Positions 48,221 to 59,600 of a stretch of DNA of 64,000 nucleotides are shown here, one piece after another; position 1 is the first letter of the stretch, and every line of letters starts with the position of its first letter. Position numbers and translations under genes: made by a program. The stretch is from Adineta vaga (lineage: Eukaryota > Rotifera). Under the pieces are notes generated by a model. The model was given only the letters and a program-made list of their open reading frames with translations, did not search any database and was not told the origin of the DNA. The stretch is from assembly GCA_021613535.1 (NCBI GenBank), contig CP075493.1, positions 7,502,001 to 7,566,000 of the forward strand, written 5' to 3'.

Positions 48221-48853
48221 ATCATCATCAGCGTGGCGAAAACATCTCAAGTTATTCTTCAATGTAGTCGATCTGGTCGATGGATACTTCTTTTCTATAG
48301 TCATGGAATATTTTATGTTTTAGCATCGATAAAATCGATCAATCCATTGATTTATCTTTTACTGCTCTGGTTTTTTCTTCAATATCAATTAGCTATTTAT
48401 CTTGTTTCAGCTGTTCGTCCATCATCGACAGATTCCACTAGTAAATGTCCGATATGTTTAGTACATTTTTCCGAGCGTTTTCATCATTGTTTTCTTGTCA
48501 ATCGTTGTGTAGCACTATGTAATGTTCATTGTTTTCTTTCATTTACATTCTATGCAACAATTGCAACATTAATTTGTTTTTTTATATTTTTTAATCAATT
48601 CTTTTCTGTTACACCGATTAGTTCTTATTGTCTATTACCATTGGGAGAATTTTTCTGTCAAAATTTAACCTGGAAACAAAGTGGACTAGTCATGTTAACA
48701 CGATCAACATTAATCGCAGCTGGTTGTGCAGGAGCTATGGGTCTTCATGTTGCAAAAGAATTTTATTTTGATAAAACAGATCGATCACGGACAATTCGAT
48801 GGGAAATTATGAAGATTTTACTACCAGTATTAAGTGTAATTCGATTCAATTAG
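48221..48853 (+). CDS. Degenerate DHHC-family (ZDHHC24-like) membrane protein
   Basis: Open from a splice acceptor (TTTATATAG) at 48220 to TAG at 48853, 210 residues after the junction, but no in-frame ATG lies in the first two thirds, so a first exon is missing. One candidate is ATG at 48124 to 48150 (weak GT donor). Four membrane segments are visible (ILLFYSHGIFYVLASI; LIYLLLLWFFLQYQLAIYLV; SFTFYATIATLICFFIFF; LTRSTLIAAGCAGAMG). Between them lies CPICLVHFSERFHHCFLVNRC: compared with the palmitoyltransferase core (C-x2-C ... HC-x2-C ... DHHC-x5-C), the first Asp is Phe and the middle HC-x2-C ligand pair is gone. The segment HHCFLVNRCVALCNVHCF aligns best with ZDHHC24. Palmitoyltransferase activity is doubtful. 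Confidence 0.7.
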   Translation: MIISVAKTSQVILQCSRSGRWILLFYSHGIFYVLASIKSINPLIYLLLLWFFLQYQLAIYLVSAVRPSSTDSTSKCPICLVHFSERFHHCFLVNRCVALCNVHCFLSFTFYATIATLICFFIFFNQFFSVTPISSYCLLPLGEFFCQNLTWKQSGLVMLTRSTLIAAGCAGAMGLHVAKEFYFDKTDRSRTIRWEIMKILLPVLSVIRFN

Positions 48854-49080
48854 ATTATTTTGTGATAGAATGTACACATGTAAATAATCGATTTTTGTTT
48901 AAAGAAAAGAAGTTATGTTTTTGAATAAATATTGAAGGAAAAGATCCAATTGGATACTTTTTCTGATTTCTTTTCTCGAATAATTAGACAGTTAAAACCG
49001 TCCTTGATAGGTTATCTATCGAATTACTCAATTATTCGAGACTCTTCCTTTTCAATCATTTCTCTCTTCATTACTAGTCG

Positions 49081-49112
<32 letters not shown>

Positions 49113-49553
49113 ATAAGTATCTCTGAATAAAAGTGTTTTGTTTACTCATTTCTATTTTAAGACAATAACGAAGATGCATGTGCACAATCGATCCATTTGT
49201 ACGAACATTGATCATGACTTTCATTCGCTCAGTCTTTTTTCCTTTTTCTCCTTCTTCTTCTTCTTTTCTATTGTGATTGTAAATGAGTGTTATTTTAAAA
49301 AAAAGAGGTGTGCATATTAGTTCGTTTATATAAGTATATGATTGCACAAAAACAATACCCATTGTATTTTTAATTGCGCCTTGGTACGTAAAACGACAAC
49401 ACGACAAAAATATCTCCCTTCTATTTGTATTAACTAATGTCTTCGATAATAAAAAAAAGTGTTTATAAACGACGAACTAGTCTCAATGTTTTACATTATG
49501 TTAAGTCTTTTCAAGAAAAATATATTCTTCATCAATTTTGGATAGATTCATCA
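48854..49553. other. Spacer upstream of PHPT1
   Basis: AT-rich, with (AT)n runs at 49084-49112. An open frame from 49437 could extend PHPT1 by 39 residues, but those residues have no family counterpart and an acceptor (GTCTTTTCAAG) at 49515 lies between. Confidence 0.5.
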
Positions 49554-50098
49554 ATGGGTAAAAAAATTGCAGAAATCGCGGATATTCCCGATGTCGATAT
49601 AGCTGAAGCTGGATGTTTCAAATATATATTAATTGAAGTACGAGATCGTGGTACAACATATGGACAATCGAAACTTGTTGTTCGTGGTGATGCATCCTGT
49701 GCTTATCATGGTAAGAAATTGAAAAAAAGAAAACATATATGATGGATATTGATTGAACTTTCTCTAGCTGATGTCTTGGATTTAATGCAAGATACAGTTG
49801 ATGATAGTAAGCTAGTATTAGATTGTAAAGGTGGTGGTCGTATTCGTGTGAATCCACAAACACGAAAAATATCTGTATATGGTTATTCAATGGTATGTAT
49901 ACTGTAATAGAAAGGAAGGAAACTAGTTCGGAAAGATATTTTCTAGGGATTTGGTCGAGCTGATCATGAGAAAACGGTAGAAATTCTACAGAAAAAGTAT
50001 CCACAATGGACAATAGAGATAACAGGTAAGATAATGAATAATAAAATCTCTTGAAAATATATATCTTCTTTCTTTTTACTCTAGACGAAGAATATTAA
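49554..50098 (+). CDS. PHPT1: 14 kDa phosphohistidine phosphatase
   Basis: Exons 49554-49710, 49768-49892, 49947-50025 and 50085-50098 give 124 aa, against 125 in human PHPT1. I chose the ATG at 49554 (MGKKIAEIADIPDVDI) because the human protein starts at the same place relative to IPDVDI. Family landmarks: FKYILIEV, the catalytic histidine in CAYHADVLDL, CKGGGRI, and VYGYSMGFGRADH before a C-terminal KYPQWTIEIT. The enzyme removes phosphate from histidine in proteins, in the cytosol. The frame stays open upstream to 49437, so a longer form cannot be excluded. Confidence 0.93.
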
Positions 50099-51925
50099 AA
50101 TCAAGTCACGAAATACAAAATATGTATACATTCAAGAATGATCGATCGAACTTCAATGAATCTTTTCATCCTTCAACGTGCTCACTTGTGTTTGTATATG
50201 CATATATGCACAGCAAGCATTCTTTTTTTCTGTTATTATTCTATAAATAATATTAAAAGCGTACAGAAAAAAAATCTTCGCTTCTCTTTTTTTTTATCTT
50301 GTTGAATACAACGGTTATTAGCAGATACACATAATATATTATGTACATTTGCATCATGTATATTGATCATGGTCAAGGTTGAACAGACCGACGACATTCC
50401 TTCTGCCTTGACCTCCAATGTATGTTTCTGTTATATATGTATACATTCGTGTGCATACTTATTGAGGACAAAAGATAATCATTGATGACACAAAAAGAAA
50501 CCGCTTGTGTAGGAGATGAAATATTGAAATAGAACTGCGAGAGAAGAGAAAGAAATAACGAAGGTAAGTAAAAGAAAATCTACACAACTGTTGTTTTTTG
50601 TTTTGTATATGATGATTGTTGGAGAGGTTTAACCTCGAGTTCATATTACTTGCTATTTACAATAACAATAAGAATAACAACAAACTTGAAAAGAGAAATG
50701 AAATGAAAAAAGAAAAAAGAAAATAGCAAACACATTTTTTGATTCTTCATCTTGATTGTAAAAGATACATTTCCGTCATAGCTCCTGTCCTTCATTGATT
50801 ATCCATTATCTTCTCGTTTTTTTTTCCATATGTTGATTCCGATTTGTCTCGTCTAATATACTCGGTAAGAAGTAAGGAAAACTTTCGCCTCTTTCCATTA
50901 CATGCAAAGACGTGCATTTACGATATGACCTTGTAAGCGTGGTGCCACAGGGATAGAGACGGCGGCAAGAGAATGGCGACAGCTGCAAGGTCATCCTTTG
51001 CTCGGAGTCGGTCTGTTGACTGGCTGGAAAGAACTTTATGATTGCTTGATGTGTTTGATTATGAATCCTTATTGAACTCGTATACATGGAGATAAGTATG
51101 ATCAAAAGTTTCATTAATATGATGTGATGTACTTTTTTTTCTCTCTTCGTGTCTCGTCGATTGTCAAGGTCGTTCAAGAGAATAGTTATAACCGTATGTT
51201 GATCGAAACAAGAAACATGACGAGAAAGCGAGAGAGAGAGAGAGGAGGGGGGGGGAAGAAAAAATATAAAAAACCAAATGAAGCAAAAGGAAGAGCTAAA
51301 GTAATAAAAGTCAGTTTATACGATGTATATATTTAGGAGCAATCGAGTATTATTTACGATTCACTCATCTTTTTTCTTGATAATTTGATCCGAAAAAGAA
51401 AAGAGATGTTATCGTTAGTGAAAGATTATGCAAGTTTTTCTATTGTCTTCTATTTTCTGAACTATTTGCTAGTGTTTCGCTTCCAAGTATCATTTAATCG
51501 TTAGCATCAATAAGGAAACGACATGTTGTGTAATTTTTCTCGTTTATTAATGTAAAGATTATTGAATTGGTGAAGTTCTCTGTAGAAATTCTTCTTCTTC
51601 TTCTTCTTCTTCTTCTTTTTTTCTTATCTCGTTCATTTGTTTTTCTGTTCTACTATTCTGATAACTATCAATCCCTAACGATCGCAGATTTTGCAGAAGA
51701 ACAAGAGGAAAAAACGACGACTATGGCCTTCTCTAATTGCTACCAGCGGGGCTTTTCGTAGTCCCATCAGAAAAAGAAGAAGACGACAACAAAAAAAAAC
51801 AACAAGAAGGAAAAAAAGAGAAAAAGAAAAAGAAACCTAGTCGTTGTCGTTCTTCTCGTCTTCTATTTCTGCTTCTTCTTTTCCTCACTGTCTGTATTTG
51901 CCATTATTTCAGAAATATTTTCAGG
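50099..51925. other. 1.8 kb spacer, simple-sequence rich
   Basis: No convincing gene. Contains a GA-rich run with nine G at 51228-51258, a (TTC)n run at 51590-51616, and A-rich stretches. An open frame continues upstream of the next gene's ATG to about 51737, but it is lysine-run low-complexity sequence and has no ATG. Confidence 0.5.
51590..51616. repeat. (TTC)n microsatellite
   Basis: About nine CTT/TTC units upstream of the KCTD-like gene. Confidence 0.9.
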
Positions 51926-52903
51926 ATGCCGTCACCATCGCCGCCGGTTCCTGCTCCCCGAAGTGTCTCAGTCTCGTCACTCAATTTTAAATGTCCAGAT
52001 AATGAGAAACAGGATTTCATGGATGATATTGTTACATTTAATATCGGTGGACATATTTATTCAACAACACGTTCTACAATCAATGGAAATGTTGATGAAC
52101 AGTCATTCTTAGCTTTAATTATCCGAAATCAAACAACGACTCGGTTAGATCATCATGGTCATTATTTTATTGATCGAGATGGTACCTATTTTCGTCACAT
52201 ATTAAATTATTTTCGTGATCAAAAATTATGTTTACCAGAAAATTTTCAAGAATTAAAACAACTTTGTTCCGAAGCGAAATTTTATCAAATCGATCGATTA
52301 ATAAATGAAATTGAAAATCGTTTGAATTCAGTTAATGAACATACAAAAAAACTTGAAATTGGTTTAAATTTTACATTAATATCAAATTTAAATCAAGGTG
52401 GACGAATATTAACACTAATTGGTCCATTAAAACTAATACGTTTATTTCAAATCGAAACTATTGGTAAACAATTTCTAAAAATTATTACAAATTTTACTGA
52501 TCCAGCTAACATCTCATGTCAATGTACATTTCCATTAGATGATAAACTTATTTCTTGTCAACCATTCGATCAATTACAACGTCTTGTACTTGCTAAACAA
52601 GCGAGAAAAATGGGTTTAGCTGTTAGTTATTCGGATGATTATTTTTATATTCCAATTGAACGTTCAATTATGTTAAGAGATGAATTTGCACATCTTTTAT
52701 TAAATAATTATTCAGCAAAATTATTACATACAAATATAACTTATGAGAAAACTTCTCATGTTAATCATGATGATGGATCATATACTCTAGTCGAAAATTG
52801 GTTTCTACCAAATGTATCACTTGCTAAATGTGAAGAAACAAATGGATTAGTTCCACGAGAAGATAATATTTATTTAAATCGTAGTATGACAGATGGATTT
52901 TAA
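51926..52903 (+). CDS. KCTD-like BTB/T1-domain protein
   Basis: Intronless frame of 325 aa from ATG 51926 (MPSPSPPVPAPRSVSV). After a Pro/Ser-rich start comes a BTB/T1 domain of the KCTD type at residues ~30-130: DIVTFNIGGHIYSTTRSTI, a YFIDRDGTYFRHILNYFRD signature, then FQELKQLCSEAKFYQIDRLI. The C-terminal ~190 residues (starting near LNQGGRILTLIGPLKL) form a second domain I cannot name. KCTD proteins form oligomers that act as CUL3 adaptors or bind G-beta-gamma; which applies here is unknown. A splice acceptor (ATATTTTCAG) ends one base before the ATG, so the upstream lysine-rich open frame is more likely untranslated. Confidence 0.85.
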   Translation: MPSPSPPVPAPRSVSVSSLNFKCPDNEKQDFMDDIVTFNIGGHIYSTTRSTINGNVDEQSFLALIIRNQTTTRLDHHGHYFIDRDGTYFRHILNYFRDQKLCLPENFQELKQLCSEAKFYQIDRLINEIENRLNSVNEHTKKLEIGLNFTLISNLNQGGRILTLIGPLKLIRLFQIETIGKQFLKIITNFTDPANISCQCTFPLDDKLISCQPFDQLQRLVLAKQARKMGLAVSYSDDYFYIPIERSIMLRDEFAHLLLNNYSAKLLHTNITYEKTSHVNHDDGSYTLVENWFLPNVSLAKCEETNGLVPREDNIYLNRSMTDGF

Positions 52904-53856
52904 TTTGTTGTTTGGATTATTTTTATTTAGATGGTGGATTTGACAATCGTTTTTTTTCTCTTTGTTTTGATTTACAAAAAACTATATATATATTTACCTG
53001 TGTGTCTATTGGAGATCATCAGATATAGAATCAAAAATATATCAAAATCAGATTTTTTTAGAATATATGAAAATTTAATCTGCTTGTTTTTTGTCTCCTC
53101 ATATCACTACATATTAGTAATTACTAATGTTGCACAAGTCATGTCTCGGAAATAGATAACTGAATTTTGATACTTATCGTGGTTGTCATTGATATATAGC
53201 CGAGAATTCTACTATGACTATTCGAGCATGCTTGTTAGGATATCATATGCAAGAAAGGAGTGATTGAAAAACTTGTTGTATCTTTCAGTTATTTAATTTT
53301 CCTGAAGGTTCGATGTTCTGTTGTTTATTTATCATTGATATAAGATATTTTCATTTCCAATGATTCGATAGAAAATAGCTTGATGCATACCAATGCCATC
53401 TAAATACGAGACGACATGAGTGTTGACAACAGATTTCTACAATTGACATTGAATTACAACAGCCTCGTATTGATGTCGTTCGATGACATTTTTTTTTACA
53501 AATGTTCTAATCGACTGTTTGAAACACTATCACTTATTTTCGCCTACGGAATTTCTAGTTGATCGATGGATTCTTTCGTATTTATTTACAAAATTGAAAA
53601 TAGGTTTTTCTCTTAGAGCAAGATTATTTTCTCTCATTGATATGAACTCGAATCTTATATTCCAAAATAATAATAATAATAATAATAATAAAGCATAAAA
53701 AAAACTTGTGAAAAGAAAATAAAATCAGGGGAAAAAAGTAAGAAAGGCAAATGGTAGAAGCAAAATAAGTTTTTCAAAGCAAAAGCACACAGATGAAGAA
53801 GAAAAAAAACAAGAAGAATTGTTTGTTTGTTTGTTTATTTCATTTCATTCAAAAAT
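52904..53856. other. Spacer, convergent 3' flanks of KCTD-like and LIM genes
   Basis: AT-rich; (AAT)n at 53666-53692; TTTG repeats near 53821-53838. No coding signal. Confidence 0.5.
53666..53692. repeat. (AAT)n microsatellite
   Basis: Nine near-perfect AAT units. Confidence 0.9.
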
Positions 53857-54649
53857 TTAAATGCAATCTTTGCATAAAATTAAATTTCCATCTTGATAGA
53901 AACTTTCTTCTGCAATACATTTCTATATGAAAAGAATCATATTGAGAAATCTAAATGAAAAATTCTGACTTTCTACCTGACATTTCGAACATGTAAAACA
54001 TTCCTTATGCCAATATTTATCTTCAAATTCTAGATATTCTACATCGGCAAGAATCGCTTTCTGACAACGACTACATCGTTTTGCATGTTTATCTTCATAA
54101 CAATTAACACAACATGGTTGACCATCGACCATTGAAATCTTTGATTGAGCTGATATTGGTTGTTTACATGTCATACCTTTACAGAAGAGAAAATCAAACA
54201 AATCAACAATCGTTCTTCGATTTAATTCGATGAATTCTTTCTGATTGAAATGAGAAATTCTTAATTTTACATACATACGAAACAAGCTGCATGGTACGAT
54301 GCACCACCGAATGTAATACCAGCAGATGTAATTACTGAACCACATTTACCACAACGTTTACGTGGAAAACGTGTTTCATGACATGCTGCACATAAATAAT
54401 CATTATTAAATGGATAGAATTGTGATGTAATTGCTTTTCGACAATCAGCACAAGCAAAACAATCCGGCTAGAAAGATAAATATTTCTTTTCTTTTTTTTC
54501 ATCTTTTTTTATATGACAAACGTACATGATACTGTTTTCCATCGAATTCTGTGATACCTTTACAAAGAATTATTTGATTAATATGAAAAAATCAATAAGT
54601 ATTCTTACGAGATCCTGCTGGAAATGCATTTGTACATTTTGTACATACA
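53857..54649 (-). CDS. Three-LIM-domain protein (FHL-like), 5' end not resolved
   Basis: Five exons in coding order 54609-54649, 54526-54557, 54275-54467, 53977-54176, 53857-53922, all in phase, encode three LIM domains. LIM A is CTKC...FDGKQYHPDCFACADC...YLCAAC. LIM B is CGKC...YHAACFVCMTC...PCCVNC. LIM C is CSRC...YWHKECFTCSKC...LILCKDC, ending at the stop. All zinc ligands are present. FHL and related LIM-only proteins scaffold actin, integrin and transcription partners. The first exon listed begins in phase 2, so at least one upstream exon with the start codon is missing; a frame around 54850 starting MTLQDICLSE was tested but has no donor in the right phase. Could also be the C-terminal part of a larger PET/LIM-type protein. 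Confidence 0.82.
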
Positions 54650-56663
54650 CTAAAAAAAAGAAAGAAGAAGAAAATTTGTTTTTCTAATCTGACTCAGCAT
54701 GTAATGATTTGTTGAGTGTTATATGAGATATAACGTTTTTCTAATTAAAGTCGATTCATTCAATCATTAATTTAGTTTGTACGTCTTCGAGTTAATTTAC
54801 TAATACTATTAATAGATTTTTCCGAAAGACAAATATCCTGGAGTGTCATCGCTTCCTTTTCTTTCAAAATCAGATTAAATCTCTCGATTAACTTGGAATT
54901 TATAATAGTTATGAATAATGATTATTGTTGTTTTCTCTTGAGTTCGATTTAACATACCTCATTTTTGTAAAGAGAAATGATAATTTGATGAAAATGAAGA
55001 AGAAGAAAATGTAGATAAGACGATGTTCTTGTGGTTGTTACTACAACTAATTCTTCGTCTAAAATGAAAGCATAATAATATAAATAAGAAAAAGAAGGAG
55101 GAGAAAACGAACGAACGAACGAACGGTTGGTGTGCAAAAAAACAAATCATAGCTGGATATCATCGATCTCTCGCTTGATTTATTCCTGACTACAAAACCT
55201 AAAGACGACACTCAACATGTGGTGCAGTTAGCTGTCCTAACGGCCTCATCCATCTATGTGCCAGCTCTGTCAGTCTCAATCGTAATATTTTTTTTCTCTA
55301 TCTACTTCTTCTCTCTCTCTTGTGCGCGCTTCTTCAGATTCTTGTACAAGATGCGACTGCGCGATAGAGGCATAAGCATCTCTTTCTGTCGCATCTTGAT
55401 AGATATATTTTTTCTTTTTCTCGTTTGAATAACGTACAGGAAAAACGACACAACGAGTAATATCTTCTTCTTCTTCTTCTTTTTCTTCTTTTTGTCTCAT
55501 ACCAGGAAAAACAAAGTATGAAGTATTGATAGAACAAAAACCTGCAATGCTTTTTGTTACCATCATTGAGAGAATGTATAGTATGTTCTATTCCTTTTTT
55601 TGTACAATTTCCTCTCGTTTTCTTCTTCTTCTTCTTCTTCTCCTCATTTTGGTACCAGACATCTTGTCTAATGACATTGCTTATCATGACAATACTAATT
55701 ATTATATATATATTCGCATTTGATCTGAAAAGAAAAGAACTCAAATAGAATTTATTCTCTGTAAACCAGTAATATTATTTATTCCTAATGGCTGTTATAA
55801 ATCTATACAATTGAAAGAATAACCTATGTCAGAGATCGAAAGATTAATATTTTTAATAGAGCATAACATATACTCGATAATATTACTATATAAGATGTGT
55901 CGATGAAAAAACACAAACGACAATAACAAGTGTGATACTGTATTAATAAATAGAAAGTTGACCTTTTTTTCAGCATAGACATAACGATTGAGTTTAGCAG
56001 ATCGACAGACTTATAACCTCTTTATTTTCTTGTTCTTCTTGCATACGCTTTCAATTACTATTAAACTTTGATGAGACCTGTTTAGTGTACATACAACAAC
56101 TATTCGAACAAAGATTCTATCGAACGAGTAGGAGAGAGAGAGGGAGAGAGAGGGAGAGAGACAAGAATAATCTACGAATCATTGATTTTTGAATGGAGCC
56201 ACAAATAAAAGCAAATGATTATTCGGGTGACAAATGATGCAAACATTTAGGTCTCATTTTGTGGTTGTCACCAAGATGAAAAATCTATACCCAAATCATC
56301 AAGATGTCAGTCCTATGGAAAATAATAGAGGAAAAATATATATTAATCGATCTAACAGCATTGTCAGAAGAATTCAAAGAAATATTAGTAGTTTTAATGA
56401 ATTTTTCTATATCTTATAAACTTTCTAATAGATTGCAAATCAAATCGAGAGAAGAGAGAATTTCGTTCGTTTTTTTTGTGTGTAGCATCTGTTTCGTCGA
56501 TGTTAGATGGCGTTATTGAATACAGTTACAATTGAGTAGAGAAATAAACCAATGAGAATAGAATGTCAATTACCTACTCGATCGATAGGTTCTATATGTT
56601 TATTTTCGAGCTTCTTCTTCTTCTTCTTCTTTCAATGAAAAAACTCTTTCGATTTATTTTAGA
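54650..56663. other. 2 kb spacer, probably containing the LIM gene 5' end
   Basis: Many simple repeats: GAAC units near 55107-55121, CTT runs near 55465-55485 and 55620-55640, GAGAGG units at 56130-56161, CTT run 56613-56631. Divergent between the LIM gene and the receptor phosphatase gene, so both promoters should be here. No recognisable coding sequence. Confidence 0.4.
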
Positions 56664-59600
56664 ATGAGCCAAATATTCATCCCTCGATCTGTTACGAATA
56701 TTATCTATACCTTTATCTGTTTATTTCTGAAAATTTCGTTTCATTCTTCAATAATTCTTCACGAAATAAATGAAGCTACCTTTCTTCATCCAACAGCGAA
56801 TTCATCATTAATTCGTTGCCCATTAAAAGTATTACATGGTGCAGATATTCAATGGTATGATGTTCTTCATCAACGATATGAACGACATCGTGGACGATAT
56901 TATCGTATTCATGGTTTGCAACCATTTCATCGAGAATTGATCTGTTCGAATAGTGTTTCAAGTGGATCCGATGTAAATAATGAACAATACAAATTCATTA
57001 TTCGTGTTTATGGTAAGAAACAGGTTTACGATTAGATCTACTGAACTCGAAATGATGGAAATAGATTATTGTATATTTGATTGAGGAAACAAGAATCAGT
57101 TCAAAGAATATACATGTTACTTTGAGAATGAGAAATGTGTTACTTGATAAATAGGACTATAATGAATATGTAGTGTCAGAAATAGTAAGAGAAATCAATA
57201 TTGGTGATAGATGAGAGAATAGATACAGAAAGATATTAAAACTACATATGATTTATCGATTGTAATTTCCTTTTTCTCGTTTTTGTTTTGTTTTGATTAA
57301 AACATTAGACTAAGAATAGTAAGGAAGTCAATAAAAAAATAGCGATGATGATTGGAAAAAAAGATCAAAGTACATTTAACAAATCAATCATTCTCTATAT
57401 CCATAGATCGTCCATTACCTATTCGACATATATCAATATCCAATGTAACAAATACACGTTTAACAATTCAATGGATCGATGATGATTACAATCGAAATGC
57501 TAATATTACTTTATATGAATTAATATTAAAGTAAATAGATATATTTCATTAATCTTTCTCAATCATTTCTTCTTCTTCTAGACATAATCATGTAATTCAA
57601 TCTCGTAGTTTTCTTAATTATACGTCATCCAGTTATACATTTTCTTCTTTAAATCCAAATACAATCTATACGATTGATTTATCCGTTGTTGACATATGGA
57701 AACGTTCAAGTAAAACACTGACAATCACCGGTCGAACCTTATCTTTAACTTCTGATGAAAAAATCTCATCACATCAAATAATTGATCCTTATCTACTTGA
57801 TCAATCAATATCATGTTATCGTCTCGATCAACAATTCTTATTAATTGAATTCAATCGTTCGAAACTTTATAATATAAATCATATTTATAATTTAACTCTC
57901 TATGATAATCAAGATCATATGTATCTAACAGATAAACTTTATTCATTTCGACAACGATTACCTGTAATGAAAAGTTTCAATTCATTTATATATCAAATTA
58001 AAAAACATATCTTACGATATAAAATGAAATTAATTATTTCAACAAATCAATCGGAATATCTCGGGTCAATATCGAAATCTTGTGATGATTTCTATCCAAT
58101 TTATTCTCCATTAACTTGCTCAATGAAATTAAGTCATATTGAAAACATCTATCAATTAACAATACATATGCAATTATTTCATAATCATAAAGATTTCATA
58201 ACATTTCAACCAAAATTTATTTTCTATCAGATAAATCGAAATCAAATGAAGAAGAAAAATATTCACGATATTCATCAAGTGAGAAGAAAAAAAGAAAAGA
58301 AAAATACTTCGTTCAAGCAGAATTTCCGTTCAGAAAGATTCTCTACATTCTATATCTTCTACTTGAGACGTTCCATTTCCGATATTCAAAAGAAACTACT
58401 TACTGAGATAATCGTTTTTGTTAAATACTCTTCGCAATTTTATTCTAGTCTATGATAGTTGATATAATTGATGTTAAAGAAAATTATTCTATCATTGTGG
58501 AAAATAATCTTCGCGATGGTAATCTCAACGATCGATTAAACATTTCAGTACTATGTTCAATAAATCGAATTGGTTAGTTTTATTCTCATAATTTACAAAT
58601 ATTTCGAAATTCATTCGTTTTAGTTTCGATTAAACGAAATAATCAAGTATTAAATGGTATTATTATTGCTCTAATTGTGTTAATTATATGTTTGACAGTA
58701 GTAGCATTTGTTGTTGCATATCAAAAGTAAAGAAATCAATGTTATAAAATATACGTATGTATTTCATTTCTTTTCTACAGAGGTTTATTACCATATTGTC
58801 GTCGTTTTTTACATCGTTATACATACGTATTTCGTAAAAATCGTCATTCAAGATCAATTCAAACACAGATGAATCAGTCATTAATTCGAAATAATCATGG
58901 TAAATTCTATTTTATATTTTGATTCAATTTGAAAATCTTCTGTTTATAGAAGAATGTGATTCAATAGCAGTTCCACTTCTACAATTTTCAACATATGTTG
59001 CAAATCTTCATAAAGATAATGATTTTGGTTTTATTCGATTATTTGAAGTAAGAAATCAAAGAATTCGTTTCAAACATATAAATGCATTGCTATTTTCTGT
59101 TGATAGGATATTTGTGAATCATCAAAAACGTATAAATTTCCTTCCGATATATCTCAAATTGAGTTTAATAAATCCAAAAATCGTTATATTAATATTTTAA
59201 CATGTAAATAGATTTGAGAAACAAAAACTAAAGATTTTAAACATTGAAGAATACTTTTCTTTCACATTTAGATGATCATTCTCGAGTAAAATTATCAAGT
59301 AATGAAAAAGATGGCAAAGGAAATTATATCAATGCAAATTATGTTGATGTAAAAGAGTTTTGAAAATTATATTTTACTAGAGTTATATGTTCTCTCTCTC
59401 TGCTGTAGGGATATAAGAAAATAAATGCTTATATTGCAACTCAAGGACCAATGATGAATACAATCAACGATTTTTGGTAGATAGATTCTATTACTGAGTA
59501 AATATTTATTTTCTTTTCTTTTCTTTTCTTAAAGGAAGATGATTTGGGAAGAAAATGTTAGTGTATTAGTGATGATTACGAATATTAAAGAAAGTGGAAG

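Noticed and set aside
49437-49553. 39-residue N-terminal extension of PHPT1
   Set aside because: Starting at 49554 gives 124 aa, almost the human length, and an acceptor lies inside the extension.
51737-51925. Lysine-rich extension with a transmembrane-like stretch ahead of the KCTD-like gene
   Set aside because: No ATG, simple-sequence coding (GAA/AAG runs), and an acceptor one base before the chosen ATG.
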